From Flavobacteriales bacterium (GTDB taxonomy: Bacteria > Bacteroidota > Bacteroidia > Flavobacteriales_D > Crocinitomicaceae): 6,128 nucleotides of DNA. Position 1 is the first letter of the stretch. Every line of letters starts with the position of its first letter. This document shows positions 1-6,128 of this stretch, in pieces. The translations under genes were made by a program, and so were the position numbers. Location: positions 1 to 6,128 of the forward strand of contig CANJQZ010000125.1 of assembly GCA_947476515.1 (NCBI GenBank), given 5' to 3'. Under the pieces are notes generated by a model. It was not told the DNA's origin. It made no database searches and saw only the letters and a list, made by a program, of their open reading frames with translations.

Positions 1-2829
1 TACTTTTGCATTAATACTTAGAGGATTGTCGCTCCATAAAACTAAATCTGCATCTTTCCCCACTTTAATACTTCCCATTCTATCATCAAGATGCAAAAGT
101 TTTGCTGGATTAAGCGTGACCATTTTCCAAGCCTCAATTTCTGACATGCCCCCGTATTTAACACTCTTTGCTGCTTCCTGATTCAATCTTCGTCCCATCT
201 CTGCATCATCTGAATTGATGGCTACTACTAAGCCTTGTTGGGACATTAGAGAAGCATTATAAGGTATAGCATCATTCACTTCAAATTTATACGCCCACCA
301 ATCAGAGAATGTGGAAGCCCCTACTCCATGTTCTTTCATTTTATCCGCCACCTTATATCCTTCAAGAATGTGCGTAAAAGTATTTACTGTGAAATGCATT
401 GAATCTGCTACTTTTATTAACATATTAATTTCTGATTGAACATAAGAATGGCAAGTAATTTTTCTTTCGCCCGATAAAATTTCAGAAAGAACATCTAATT
501 CTAAATCTTTACGAATTGCAGGAATTTTACCTTGTTTAAACTTTTCGATTTTCTCTTGGTAAATTAAAGCTCGATTAAAGCCATCGTAAAATACCTGTTC
601 CACCCCCATGCGCGTTTGAGGGAAGCGGACTGTGTTAAAATCGCCCCAGTTGGCTTGCTTAACATTTTCACCTAAAGCACATTTAATAAATTTTGGAGCA
701 TTGGTAATCAGCATTTCAGAAGGTGAAGCACCCCATTTTAATTTAATCAATGCTGATTGTCCACCAATAGTATTGGCAGAACCGTGTAAAAGTTGTGCAG
801 CAGTAACGCCACCTGATAATTGTCGATAAATATTTATATCGTCTGGATTAACAACATCACCAATACTCACTTCTGCTGTTACAGACTCACCGCCTTCATT
901 GACACCTTTTGAAATAGCAATATGTGAATGCTCATCGATAATTCCAGAAGTTAAATGCTGATTTTTGGCATCAATTACTAAAGCATTTGGTGGATATGCT
1001 TGATTGCCTTTACCTACATAGATAATTTTCCCAGCAGAACAAATCACCATTGCATCAGTAAGGATTTGTTCTGATTCATTGGTCCAGATTTGTGCATTTT
1101 TAATCACGATAGGCTTATCACTTGACTTTGAAAGGGTGCCAAAAGCCATATTGGGAAGCCAGACTGATGGAGTAGTCAATTCAGTGGTGACTTCTTTATT
1201 AGTTTTTTCTTTCTGACTTGGTTTTTCTTGTCTTATCGCGGCCCAAAGCACCCATGTACCATCTTCAATTAAGGCATCACCTTCCATTACTCCACCTTCT
1301 GCCGAAATACGGCCATGAAGTTGATAGGAACCTTTATCTTTTTGATCATCCAAATTAAAAGACATTGAGATATCATCTTGATTTAATCGAACTAGGACTT
1401 TATTAGTAAGAGTATCCGTTGTAGTTAATTTTGTTTTGGGATCATATTTCTTAATATATTCAATAAGTTGACCTGTTGGTTTTTCTTTATCATCTACTAA
1501 CTGAAGTAGGTATTTTTTGCCATTTAGGGTAAGTGAAAATTTTCCTAGGACATTATTTTTTTGTTCAGAGTTCAAAACCGTTCTCTCTCCTAAGTGCCAA
1601 GACTCTAATAATAAAGCTTCATTTTCGAAAGGATTTAAATTATAAACGCAAAAACTTGCCAATTTTCCTTTATTCAAACTTCCAACAAGAGCATCTATTT
1701 CTAAATAACTTGCTGGAACAAGCGTTAATGAATTAAGAATAGAAGCGGTGGAAACGCCTAATTCAACTTGCTTTCTAATATTCTTCCAAAAGACATCAGG
1801 AGCAGTAATTCCATTCGATGTTATTGCAAAACGGACCTCATTATCTAATAATATTTTAGTGTTAAATGGAGCTAATTCCCAATGTTTTAATTCACTAAGA
1901 GGTATTTGTTTCGCTACATAAGGATCTTGCACATCGAAAGCATCTGGAAAATTTATTGGCACAACCAATTGCGCTTTTATATCCTTTAGATAAGTCACAT
2001 TGGCATATTCATTACCGGATCCAATAAAATTCATTGGAAGATCAAATTCCTTAGCGATTTTGGATGCTCGAATTATTTCCCATTTATCCTCCACTTTAAA
2101 AAAGTTAGGCAGCGCCAGATGGTCTGTCCAAGATTTCATTGATAAAGAGTAATTATTGGTTTCTTGGGCATAAATTCGATCATAAAAAGCTTGTCTTAGC
2201 AGTGCGATAGAACCCATTTGCGATGATGGATAAGACTGATTAGAAGTTCCTTTTGAAAACGAATAAAAGTTGGCACTTAATGGAGAAATTATTGCTTTAT
2301 TAATCGGAACATCTCCTATGCTCACTAGGGCGGCTGTACCTCTTGCAATCCCATCTTGCTGATGACTGAGGGCAAAACCAAATCCCATTTTAATCAAAGA
2401 CTCACTTGCAGTGGGATCCACATGAAATAAAGTAGCCGCTTCCACTTCAGGATGAATTGCTTCATTCCAGTAATAATCACCTTTATTGAGTGTGTTTAGC
2501 TGAGGACGATTGGAATTATGACTTATTGGAGCAGGAAGACCTATATTAGAATAGAGTTCAATAAATGAAGGAACTATCGTTTTGCCATTCATATCAATAA
2601 CAACTGCATCGGAAGGAGTCAAAAGTAACTTTCCGAAATCTTTGATCTTTTCATTTTCAATGAGCACCGAGACATTTTCCAATATTTCCGTTGGAGAAAC
2701 GAAAAGATTCACATGCAGCAAGAAGTAACTAGAAACTATAGATTTTGCTACGCCATTACTCGGTTGATTTTGAGCAAAAATGATGCTGTTAATAAGTAAA
2801 AATAACGATAAAGTAAATAGACGCATCAT
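1..2829 (-). CDS. Exported two-domain amidohydrolase family protein, C-terminus cut by the window edge
   Basis: This frame is open without a stop for 943 codons and leaves the window at position 1. The N-terminus (MMRLFTLSLFLLINSIIFAQ) is a signal peptide with cleavage probably near residues 20-22, so the protein should be periplasmic or envelope-located. Two amidohydrolase-like halves are visible. In the second half (from about residue 572) the imidazolonepropionase-like metal ligands are present: DEHSH with H634 and H636, H794 in ITCHSY, H820 in THILEG and D874 in NSDD. It also has GGVTAAQLLHGS (672-683) and the closing ADLVLWSDNP strand, so only a few dozen residues are probably missing. 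In the first half (about 44-415) the matching positions read ELYSN (Y93, N95) and TSNG (N339), so it is probably catalytically dead. Residues about 415-570 form a linker that looks beta-rich. The substrate is unknown; a cyclic amide or peptide-like compound is only a guess. The start is ATG at 2829 or 2826, chosen because the signal peptide begins there. It lies 61 nt after the alkylation repair gene, with no clear Shine-Dalgarno sequence. Confidence 0.93.
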   Translation of the reverse strand, partial: MMRLFTLSLFLLINSIIFAQNQPSNGVAKSIVSSYFLLHVNLFVSPTEILENVSVLIENEKIKDFGKLLLTPSDAVVIDMNGKTIVPSFIELYSNIGLPAPISHNSNRPQLNTLNKGDYYWNEAIHPEVEAATLFHVDPTASESLIKMGFGFALSHQQDGIARGTAALVSIGDVPINKAIISPLSANFYSFSKGTSNQSYPSSQMGSIALLRQAFYDRIYAQETNNYSLSMKSWTDHLALPNFFKVEDKWEIIRASKIAKEFDLPMNFIGSGNEYANVTYLKDIKAQLVVPINFPDAFDVQDPYVAKQIPLSELKHWELAPFNTKILLDNEVRFAITSNGITAPDVFWKNIRKQVELGVSTASILNSLTLVPASYLEIDALVGSLNKGKLASFCVYNLNPFENEALLLESWHLGERTVLNSEQKNNVLGKFSLTLNGKKYLLQLVDDKEKPTGQLIEYIKKYDPKTKLTTTDTLTNKVLVRLNQDDISMSFNLDDQKDKGSYQLHGRISAEGGVMEGDALIEDGTWVLWAAIRQEKPSQKEKTNKEVTTELTTPSVWLPNMAFGTLSKSSDKPIVIKNAQIWTNESEQILTDAMVICSAGKIIYVGKGNQAYPPNALVIDAKNQHLTSGIIDEHSHIAISKGVNEGGESVTAEVSIGDVVNPDDINIYRQLSGGVTAAQLLHGSANTIGGQSALIKLKWGASPSEMLITNAPKFIKCALGENVKQANWGDFNTVRFPQTRMGVEQVFYDGFNRALIYQEKIEKFKQGKIPAIRKDLELDVLSEILSGERKITCHSYVQSEINMLIKVADSMHFTVNTFTHILEGYKVADKMKEHGVGASTFSDWWAYKFEVNDAIPYNASLMSQQGLVVAINSDDAEMGRRLNQEAAKSVKYGGMSEIEAWKMVTLNPAKLLHLDDRMGSIKVGKDADLVLWSDNPLSINAKV

Positions 2830-2890
2830 GAGATTATTTTCTAGCGTGAATTTATAAAAAAAAGGAGTATTATCTTTATTATTAAAGAAC

Positions 2891-3568
2891 TTATTTGACA
2901 TACTTCATTGCTTCCCTATGAGCCAAGCCTTTTAATTCATGAAAACCAACTGTTTTTCTGACCCAATCTGGATTCCATTTAGAAACCTCTCGCAAAGACC
3001 ACCCAATAGCTTTTTGGATAAAAAAGGTTTTGTTCGATTTATAACAGGCAATCAAATAACTTAAGCGTTCTAAATCTACTGTGTCCTTATATTTTAGCTG
3101 ATAAATCAAGCACGATCTATGCAGCCAAATTGAAGTTTCCTCTTTCCATGATTCCACTACAAGATCCATTTCTGCTGGGAATTTCTTTGCATACTTTCCA
3201 AGAATGTTGGAGGCAAGAAGATCTACAGAATCCCACCAAGACTTATTCTCTAGGATAAACTTAATTTCAGAAATATCAGACGCTATGATCCAGGAATTTG
3301 GCCAAGAATTAACCCAATCTACTGCAATGTATTGATATTCTCGCGCTTCTTTCTCCCACAATTCACGAACTACATCCCATCGTTGGATTGCTGAGAGATC
3401 TTTGGGGAGTAAGGATTTCCATTGACGAAAAATCACTTTTCGGGGGACACTTGAAACGCCTAAGTACATGAAATTATCTTTCATATACTTTTCCATTCCA
3501 ATCGCTTTAGATTTATCCGCCTGCTGTTCAAGCATAGTAGATAATGTATCAAGATGCTCCATCATCAT
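2891..3568 (-). CDS. AlkD-like DNA alkylation repair protein (HEAT-like repeat DNA glycosylase family)
   Basis: The 225-residue product matches the DNA alkylation repair family (PF08713), whose characterised member Bacillus cereus AlkD excises N3- and N7-alkylated purines without flipping the base. Family landmarks appear in order: MEKYMKDNFMYLGV (25-38), REYQYIAVDW (76-85), SWWDSVDLLASNILG (110-124), WLHRSCLIYQLKYKDTVD (148-165), FFIQKAIGWSLREVSKWNPD (182-201) and LAHREAMKYVK at the end. From memory of B. cereus AlkD, its active-site W109, D113, R148 and W187 correspond here to W112, D116, R151 and W190, a constant offset of three, so the active site looks intact. The protein is cytoplasmic, with no signal peptide. 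It starts with three consecutive ATG codons (3568, 3565, 3562). The N-terminal length before the first motif matches the family, so any of these is acceptable. The start lies about 13 nt after the 3' end of rnpB, with no obvious Shine-Dalgarno sequence and no room for a full promoter outside rnpB. Expression by read-through from rnpB, or from a promoter inside it, is therefore likely. The exact substrate is inferred from the family. Confidence 0.93.
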   Translation of the reverse strand: MMMEHLDTLSTMLEQQADKSKAIGMEKYMKDNFMYLGVSSVPRKVIFRQWKSLLPKDLSAIQRWDVVRELWEKEAREYQYIAVDWVNSWPNSWIIASDISEIKFILENKSWWDSVDLLASNILGKYAKKFPAEMDLVVESWKEETSIWLHRSCLIYQLKYKDTVDLERLSYLIACYKSNKTFFIQKAIGWSLREVSKWNPDWVRKTVGFHELKGLAHREAMKYVK

Positions 3569-3570
3569 TT

Positions 3571-3582
3571 AAAAATAAAAAA
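3571..3582 (-). terminator. U-rich tract at the 3' end of rnpB, possible weak terminator or processing site
   Basis: On the minus strand the P1 helix of the RNase P RNA is followed directly by TTTTTTATTTTT. A U-tract after a helix resembles an intrinsic terminator. However, the 5' strand of P1 lies about 350 nt upstream, so there is no local GC-rich hairpin. It could equally be a 3' processing region on a transcript that continues into the alkylation repair gene, whose start codon is only 2 nt beyond the tract. Confidence 0.3.
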
Positions 3583-3950
3583 TGGCAAATCGTAAGCCGG
3601 GTCCTGTTCACCTCAGCTAAAAAAGCCTTGGCTGTCTATCATTTATCTAGCCCCATCTTCACAAATGGGGTCCATCAACCTACCCTCCGAGATTGGGCGA
3701 GCAACCCTCAAGCCTCGGTATACATGGTCTTTCAGTTCGTAAGGTTTACCTTGCCATCCTTGTCACCAAGAACGCGGTGAGCTCTTACCTCACCTTTTCA
3801 TCTTTTCCTTCCTAAGAAGGTAGTTTTCCTTTCTGTGGCACTTTCTGTACTATTAAAAATAGCCCTTCCCGTTAGGAAGTACGATGCTCTATACTGCCCG
3901 GACTTTCCTCTCTCTCACCGAAGTGAAACAGCGATAGACCGATTTGCCGC
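3582..3950 (-). ncRNA. rnpB: RNase P RNA, bacterial type A (catalytic RNA of ribonuclease P)
   Basis: This is the catalytic RNA that trims 5' leaders from tRNA precursors. The conserved core is plain on the minus strand. P1 is a 9-bp helix pairing GGCAAATCG (3948-3940) with CGATTTGCC (3592-3584). P4 pairs AAG-U-CCGGG (3905-3897, bulged U at 3902) with CCCGGCTT (3601-3594), giving the diagnostic GAGGAAAGTCCGGGC and CCCGGCTTA blocks. P3 has a UUCG-capped hairpin (3928-3913). GGTGAGGTAAGAGCTCACC (3793-3775) is the P10-P11 region block. GGGTAGGTTGATGGA (3686-3672) is the L15 region, whose GGU pairs with the tRNA CCA end. P18 is an 8-bp stem with a GUGA (GNRA) tetraloop (3670-3651). TAGATAAATGATAGAC (3650-3635) precedes a P19-like stem. 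Length is about 369 nt, normal for type A. Ends are set by P1 and may be off by a few bases. It lies 16 nt after the T9SS-protein stop and 13 nt before the AlkD-like start. The open frame on the opposite strand (3544-3780) is spurious. Confidence 0.97.
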
Positions 3951-3952
3951 TA

Positions 3953-3960
3953 TAAAGTTA
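3953..3960 (-). promoter_or_regulatory. Putative rnpB -7 box (TAACTTTA)
   Basis: On the minus strand, TAACTTTA fits the Bacteroidota -7 consensus TAnnTTTG except for the last base. It ends 4 nt before the start of the P1 helix (3948), where the RNA's 5' end is expected. No convincing TTG -33 element sits 19-21 nt upstream; the nearest candidate is a TTC 23 nt away, inside the coding end of the T9SS-sorted protein. The position is well placed, but the match is only moderate. Confidence 0.4.
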
Positions 3961-3966
3961 GTGAAT

Positions 3967-5049
3967 TTAGTCCTTGATTAGCTGAACTATTTTTGAAGAC
4001 TGCTTAGAATTCAATTGAACAAGATAATAACCACTTGTAAAAGTGCGCATATCAATCTGTCCTTGCTGTAATTCTAATGATGCATATTGAGCGATTACTT
4101 TACCTTTCAAATCAAAGACAACAACGCTTTCTAGATCCGTGGTGTTTTCGATAGTAAGAAAATCATGAACAGGATTTGGATAAATCATATTATTTAAGTC
4201 CATTTCTTCAACTCCCGCATCTAAACCTAAATAATCTTCTTGATATTCAACAGAGGTAACATTTCCATTGGTCATAATAACTTTTAACAACCATTCCTTT
4301 TTATTAAGACCAAACCATTCATATTCCGTTCGTGCAATTGGTGGAGTCCCGAACCAAGTTCCAGCGCCAAAAAAAGTTTGATAAACAGAATCAATTTCAT
4401 CTATTTCATGTTTAATACGAAGTACAGGAAAAGTCCCTTTTGGAGTCGTAAGTGAACCCCAACCATCAACAGTTGTGTGTCTCTGTCTGTATTGTTTGAA
4501 TTTAACATCGATGATTGGATTTAAATCTATGTATGAATAACCTCTAGAAAAATGTTGATCGTTAAAGTTCAAGGGTAGTTTATACCTTGTTTCTATGGTA
4601 TCCGATTTAAACGGTACGCCTTGTCCGTTTACTGAAATGGAATAACCAATTGAGGTAATAGAATCATTATTTGACTTGGTATACTGATTTAAATCGCTCA
4701 GCGTAACAGGTAAAAATTGTGATAATTGGTCTAAAGGTAAATCTTGAGTGGTATTAAAATAGGAAGCGCGGTATGGACTCGAGGCCAGAGGACCGTAAGT
4801 TGTGAAAATTAATATTGAGGCAAATCCAATGGGGTTGTACTGTCGAACATATTGACTCGTTGCAACCAAAGAACTATAATCCCAAGTAAAATTAGCTCCT
4901 GTAGATACATAGTCTAAATTAAAATCATTAGATTGACTCATACGAACAGTGTCATTGGCTGCAGGAAAACTACTTGCAGTTAAAGTGACTTGAGCCACAA
5001 TAAATTGAGTTGATAATAGGATACTTAATCCAAATAAATATTTGATCAT
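3967..5049 (-). CDS. Secreted protein of unknown function with C-terminal T9SS type A sorting domain
   Basis: This 360-residue protein begins with a signal peptide (MIKYLFGLSILLSTQFIVAQ, cleavage probably after residue 19 or 20). It ends with a T9SS type A sorting domain at about residues 288-360: MIYPNPVHDFLTIEN, then VVVFDLKGKVI and FTSGYYLVQLNSK, closing with KIVQLIKD. The expected route is Sec export to the periplasm, then outer-membrane passage by the type IX system with removal of the C-terminal domain, leaving the protein released or surface-attached. The central part (about 21-280) has no recognisable catalytic motif. It has the look of a recurring Bacteroidota hypothetical family, with ANDTVRMSQSNDFNLDYVST and FTWDYSSL near the N-terminus and GWGSLTTPKGTFPVLRIKHE (196-215) in the middle. 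No function is assigned. The start at 5049 is supported by the signal peptide. The stop is TAA at 3969-3967, 16 nt before rnpB, with no terminator between them, so its transcripts may run into rnpB. Confidence 0.95.
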   Translation of the reverse strand: MIKYLFGLSILLSTQFIVAQVTLTASSFPAANDTVRMSQSNDFNLDYVSTGANFTWDYSSLVATSQYVRQYNPIGFASILIFTTYGPLASSPYRASYFNTTQDLPLDQLSQFLPVTLSDLNQYTKSNNDSITSIGYSISVNGQGVPFKSDTIETRYKLPLNFNDQHFSRGYSYIDLNPIIDVKFKQYRQRHTTVDGWGSLTTPKGTFPVLRIKHEIDEIDSVYQTFFGAGTWFGTPPIARTEYEWFGLNKKEWLLKVIMTNGNVTSVEYQEDYLGLDAGVEEMDLNNMIYPNPVHDFLTIENTTDLESVVVFDLKGKVIAQYASLELQQGQIDMRTFTSGYYLVQLNSKQSSKIVQLIKD

Positions 5050-5068
5050 AATATTAAATTTAGTATAG

Positions 5069-5098
5069 TAAAATTAGTTTATTTTATGAATAATTGAA
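5069..5098 (-). promoter_or_regulatory. Possible promoter for the T9SS-sorted protein
   Basis: On the minus strand TTC (5098-5096) is followed after 19 nt by TAATTTTA (5076-5069). This resembles the Bacteroidota TTG-N19-TAnnTTTG pattern with one mismatch in each element. It would leave a leader of about 15 nt before the ATG at 5049. The region is very AT-rich, so a chance match is quite possible. Confidence 0.25.
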
Positions 5099-5123
5099 AA
5101 AAAAGGAATACGCATTATCTTTA
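5094..5123 (+). promoter_or_regulatory. Promoter for the helicase gene (TTG-N19-TATCTTTA)
   Basis: TTG at 5094-5096 and TATCTTTA at 5116-5123 are separated by exactly 19 nt, as expected for the Bacteroidota primary sigma factor (TTG, then TAnnTTTG). An A-tract fills much of the spacer. Transcription starting 4-6 nt beyond the -7 box would begin at about 5127-5129, at the GTG start codon itself, which implies a leaderless or nearly leaderless mRNA. Its -33 element overlaps that of the possible divergent promoter. Confidence 0.6.
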
Positions 5124-5127
5124 CACT

Positions 5128-6128
5128 GTGAAACCAATTGTCATAAGTTCAGAAATTCAAGAATTAATTACAGAATTATCCTATTTTAAGTCGGATGATA
5201 TCTTGGTAAATATTAACCCAAAAAATGCAATTCTAATAGATTCTGATGAATTACTTAGTACTCCTTTATTGGAAAAAGTCCTGATTGAAACAAGAAAAAT
5301 AGAAAAAGAATTTGGAATTAATCCCTTATGTAAAAGTAGAGGCACACTTCAATTATCCTTAAATGGTAAAGTAGTGACAGCGCCATTGTTTTTAATTCCT
5401 GTCAAAGCCAATAGCAATAAAATAGAAGGTTTGGTTCGTTTGCAGGCAATTGAAGAATCGATCACTGTCAACCCATTTATCATTCAGTATTTAGCACAAA
5501 AAATTTCAAATTTTGACGCTTCAAAAATGGAAAGTGAAACGGCAACGCTTAAATATTTAGAAGAAATAAAAATAGAAACAATAGATGTCAATTCAACCTT
5601 TTTAGGAAATTTTCATCATCATCGCTATGCGCTTTTAGCAGAAATAGAAGGCATATTGAAGTCAGGTGATTACTCTAACATACTGCAGCGCTTATTCTTT
5701 GATATTGGTAAGGAAGAAAAAACAGAATTAAACTTTTCGGATGCTTTATTATTTCCATCTGATGCATCACAAGAAAAGGTATTTGATCAACTAAAAAAAG
5801 AAGATCTTGTACTACAAGGACCTCCAGGAACAGGGAAATCTCAAGTCATCGCAAATCTTATAGGCAAATGCTTGCCACAAAATATGCGTTTATTACTCGT
5901 TTCTGAAAAAAGAGCGGCATTATTAGTCATTCAACAAAAATTAGAACAAGTTGGATTGGGAGACTTAGTTACGATAAGCACATCAAATTTCACCTCAAAA
6001 GAATTAATTCAAGGATTAAAAAATAGCTGGCAGAGAATTGAAAATGAAACATACTCTTTAAATAATACTGGTGAAAATTTTAAAGAAAGAATTAACTTAA
6101 TTCAGCTTGAACTAGACCTGCTGAACAA
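5128..6128 (+). CDS. DUF4011-like superfamily 1 helicase, N-terminal part (continues past the window)
   Basis: The frame is open from GTG 5128 to the window end (333 codons plus two bases). The segment at residues about 210-265 is typical of SF1 (Upf1/DNA2-like) helicases of the DUF4011 group: PSDASQEKVFDQL with Q-motif Q215, LQGPPGTGKSQVIANLIG with Walker A GPPGTGKS at 231-238, and LLLVSEKRAAL (motif Ia, 255-265) followed by KLEQVGLGDL. The preceding APLFLIPVK (85-93) and VNPFIIQYL (114-122) resemble the DUF4011 region. After motif Ia comes a charged, coil-like stretch (about 290-333), as in relatives that carry a long insertion before Walker B. Walker B and motifs III-VI lie beyond the edge. 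The start is chosen because TGA at 5095-5097 closes the frame upstream and no ATG lies between; GTG 5128 is the first plausible start and sits just after the promoter. The product should be a cytoplasmic ATP-dependent nucleic-acid translocase. Relatives include anti-phage proteins (DUF4011-helicase-Vsr, 'Hhe'), but whether this one has a nuclease domain cannot be seen. Confidence 0.88.
   Translation, partial: MKPIVISSEIQELITELSYFKSDDILVNINPKNAILIDSDELLSTPLLEKVLIETRKIEKEFGINPLCKSRGTLQLSLNGKVVTAPLFLIPVKANSNKIEGLVRLQAIEESITVNPFIIQYLAQKISNFDASKMESETATLKYLEEIKIETIDVNSTFLGNFHHHRYALLAEIEGILKSGDYSNILQRLFFDIGKEEKTELNFSDALLFPSDASQEKVFDQLKKEDLVLQGPPGTGKSQVIANLIGKCLPQNMRLLLVSEKRAALLVIQQKLEQVGLGDLVTISTSNFTSKELIQGLKNSWQRIENETYSLNNTGENFKERINLIQLELDLLN

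Noticed and set aside
632..829. Plus-strand open frame of 65 codons
   Set aside because: It lies wholly inside the amidohydrolase gene on the opposite strand, whose frame encodes conserved catalytic motifs; the product resembles nothing.
1533..1736. Plus-strand open frame of 67 codons
   Set aside because: It is antisense to the intact amidohydrolase frame, with no promoter or recognisable product.
1..2829. Frameshift or pseudogene, because a catalytically dead half is present
   Set aside because: Every codon in the frame was checked and no stop or frame break was found; the second half keeps all expected metal ligands.
2856..2890. Possible intrinsic terminator after the alkylation repair gene (T8 run on the minus strand)
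   Set aside because: No GC-rich hairpin precedes the T run, so a terminator cannot be supported.
2830..2890. Promoter for the amidohydrolase in the 61-nt gap
   Set aside because: The gap is AT-rich but contains no TTG-N19-TAnnTTTG match on the minus strand that I could defend.
2827..2901. Upstream in-frame ATG at 2901 that would extend the amidohydrolase by 24 codons
   Set aside because: It would overlap the repair gene and bury the signal peptide behind a polar, asparagine- and lysine-rich stretch; the start at 2829 or 2826 gives a standard signal peptide.
3544..3780. Plus-strand open frame of 78 codons
   Set aside because: It is antisense to the AlkD-like start and to rnpB; the sequence is fully explained by conserved RNase P RNA structure.
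1..6128. CRISPR array, insertion sequence, tRNA or attachment site
   Set aside because: No regularly spaced repeats, transposase motifs, terminal inverted repeats or tRNA-like cloverleaf were seen on either strand by reading.

Overview
The window looks like chromosomal DNA from a member of the Bacteroidota, most likely an AT-rich Flavobacteriales-type organism. Three things point there. One protein carries a C-terminal type IX secretion (T9SS type A) sorting domain. A periplasmic double-domain amidohydrolase is of a kind common in that phylum. Gene starts lack clear Shine-Dalgarno sequences but are preceded by TAnnTTT(G/A)-like -7 boxes, as expected for the Bacteroidota primary sigma factor. 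No mobile element, CRISPR array, tRNA or rRNA was seen.

Layout. From about 5050 down to position 1, everything is on the minus strand and tightly packed. In transcription order it reads: a secreted T9SS-sorted protein of unknown function (5049-3967), the RNase P RNA gene rnpB (about 3950-3582), an AlkD-like DNA alkylation repair protein (3568-2891), and a long exported amidohydrolase (2829-1) that runs off the left edge. Gaps are 16 nt, 13 nt and 61 nt. Divergently, on the plus strand, a superfamily 1 helicase related to the DUF4011 group starts at a GTG at 5128 and runs off the right edge. The amidohydrolase and the helicase are both open at the window edge. rnpB is a noncoding gene, and the one open frame that crosses it is spurious.

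Function. The minus-strand genes do not form an obvious pathway. They combine housekeeping (rnpB), DNA repair (AlkD-like) and cell-envelope or secreted proteins. The most interesting items are four. The amidohydrolase has an N-terminal half that has lost its metal-binding residues, while the C-terminal half keeps them. rnpB is wedged between two protein genes, with its likely promoter squeezed into the 16-nt gap. The helicase has a well-spaced TTG-N19-TATCTTTA promoter that would start transcription at or next to the GTG, implying a leaderless mRNA. Finally, that helicase belongs to a group that includes anti-phage proteins, and its decisive C-terminal part lies outside the window.
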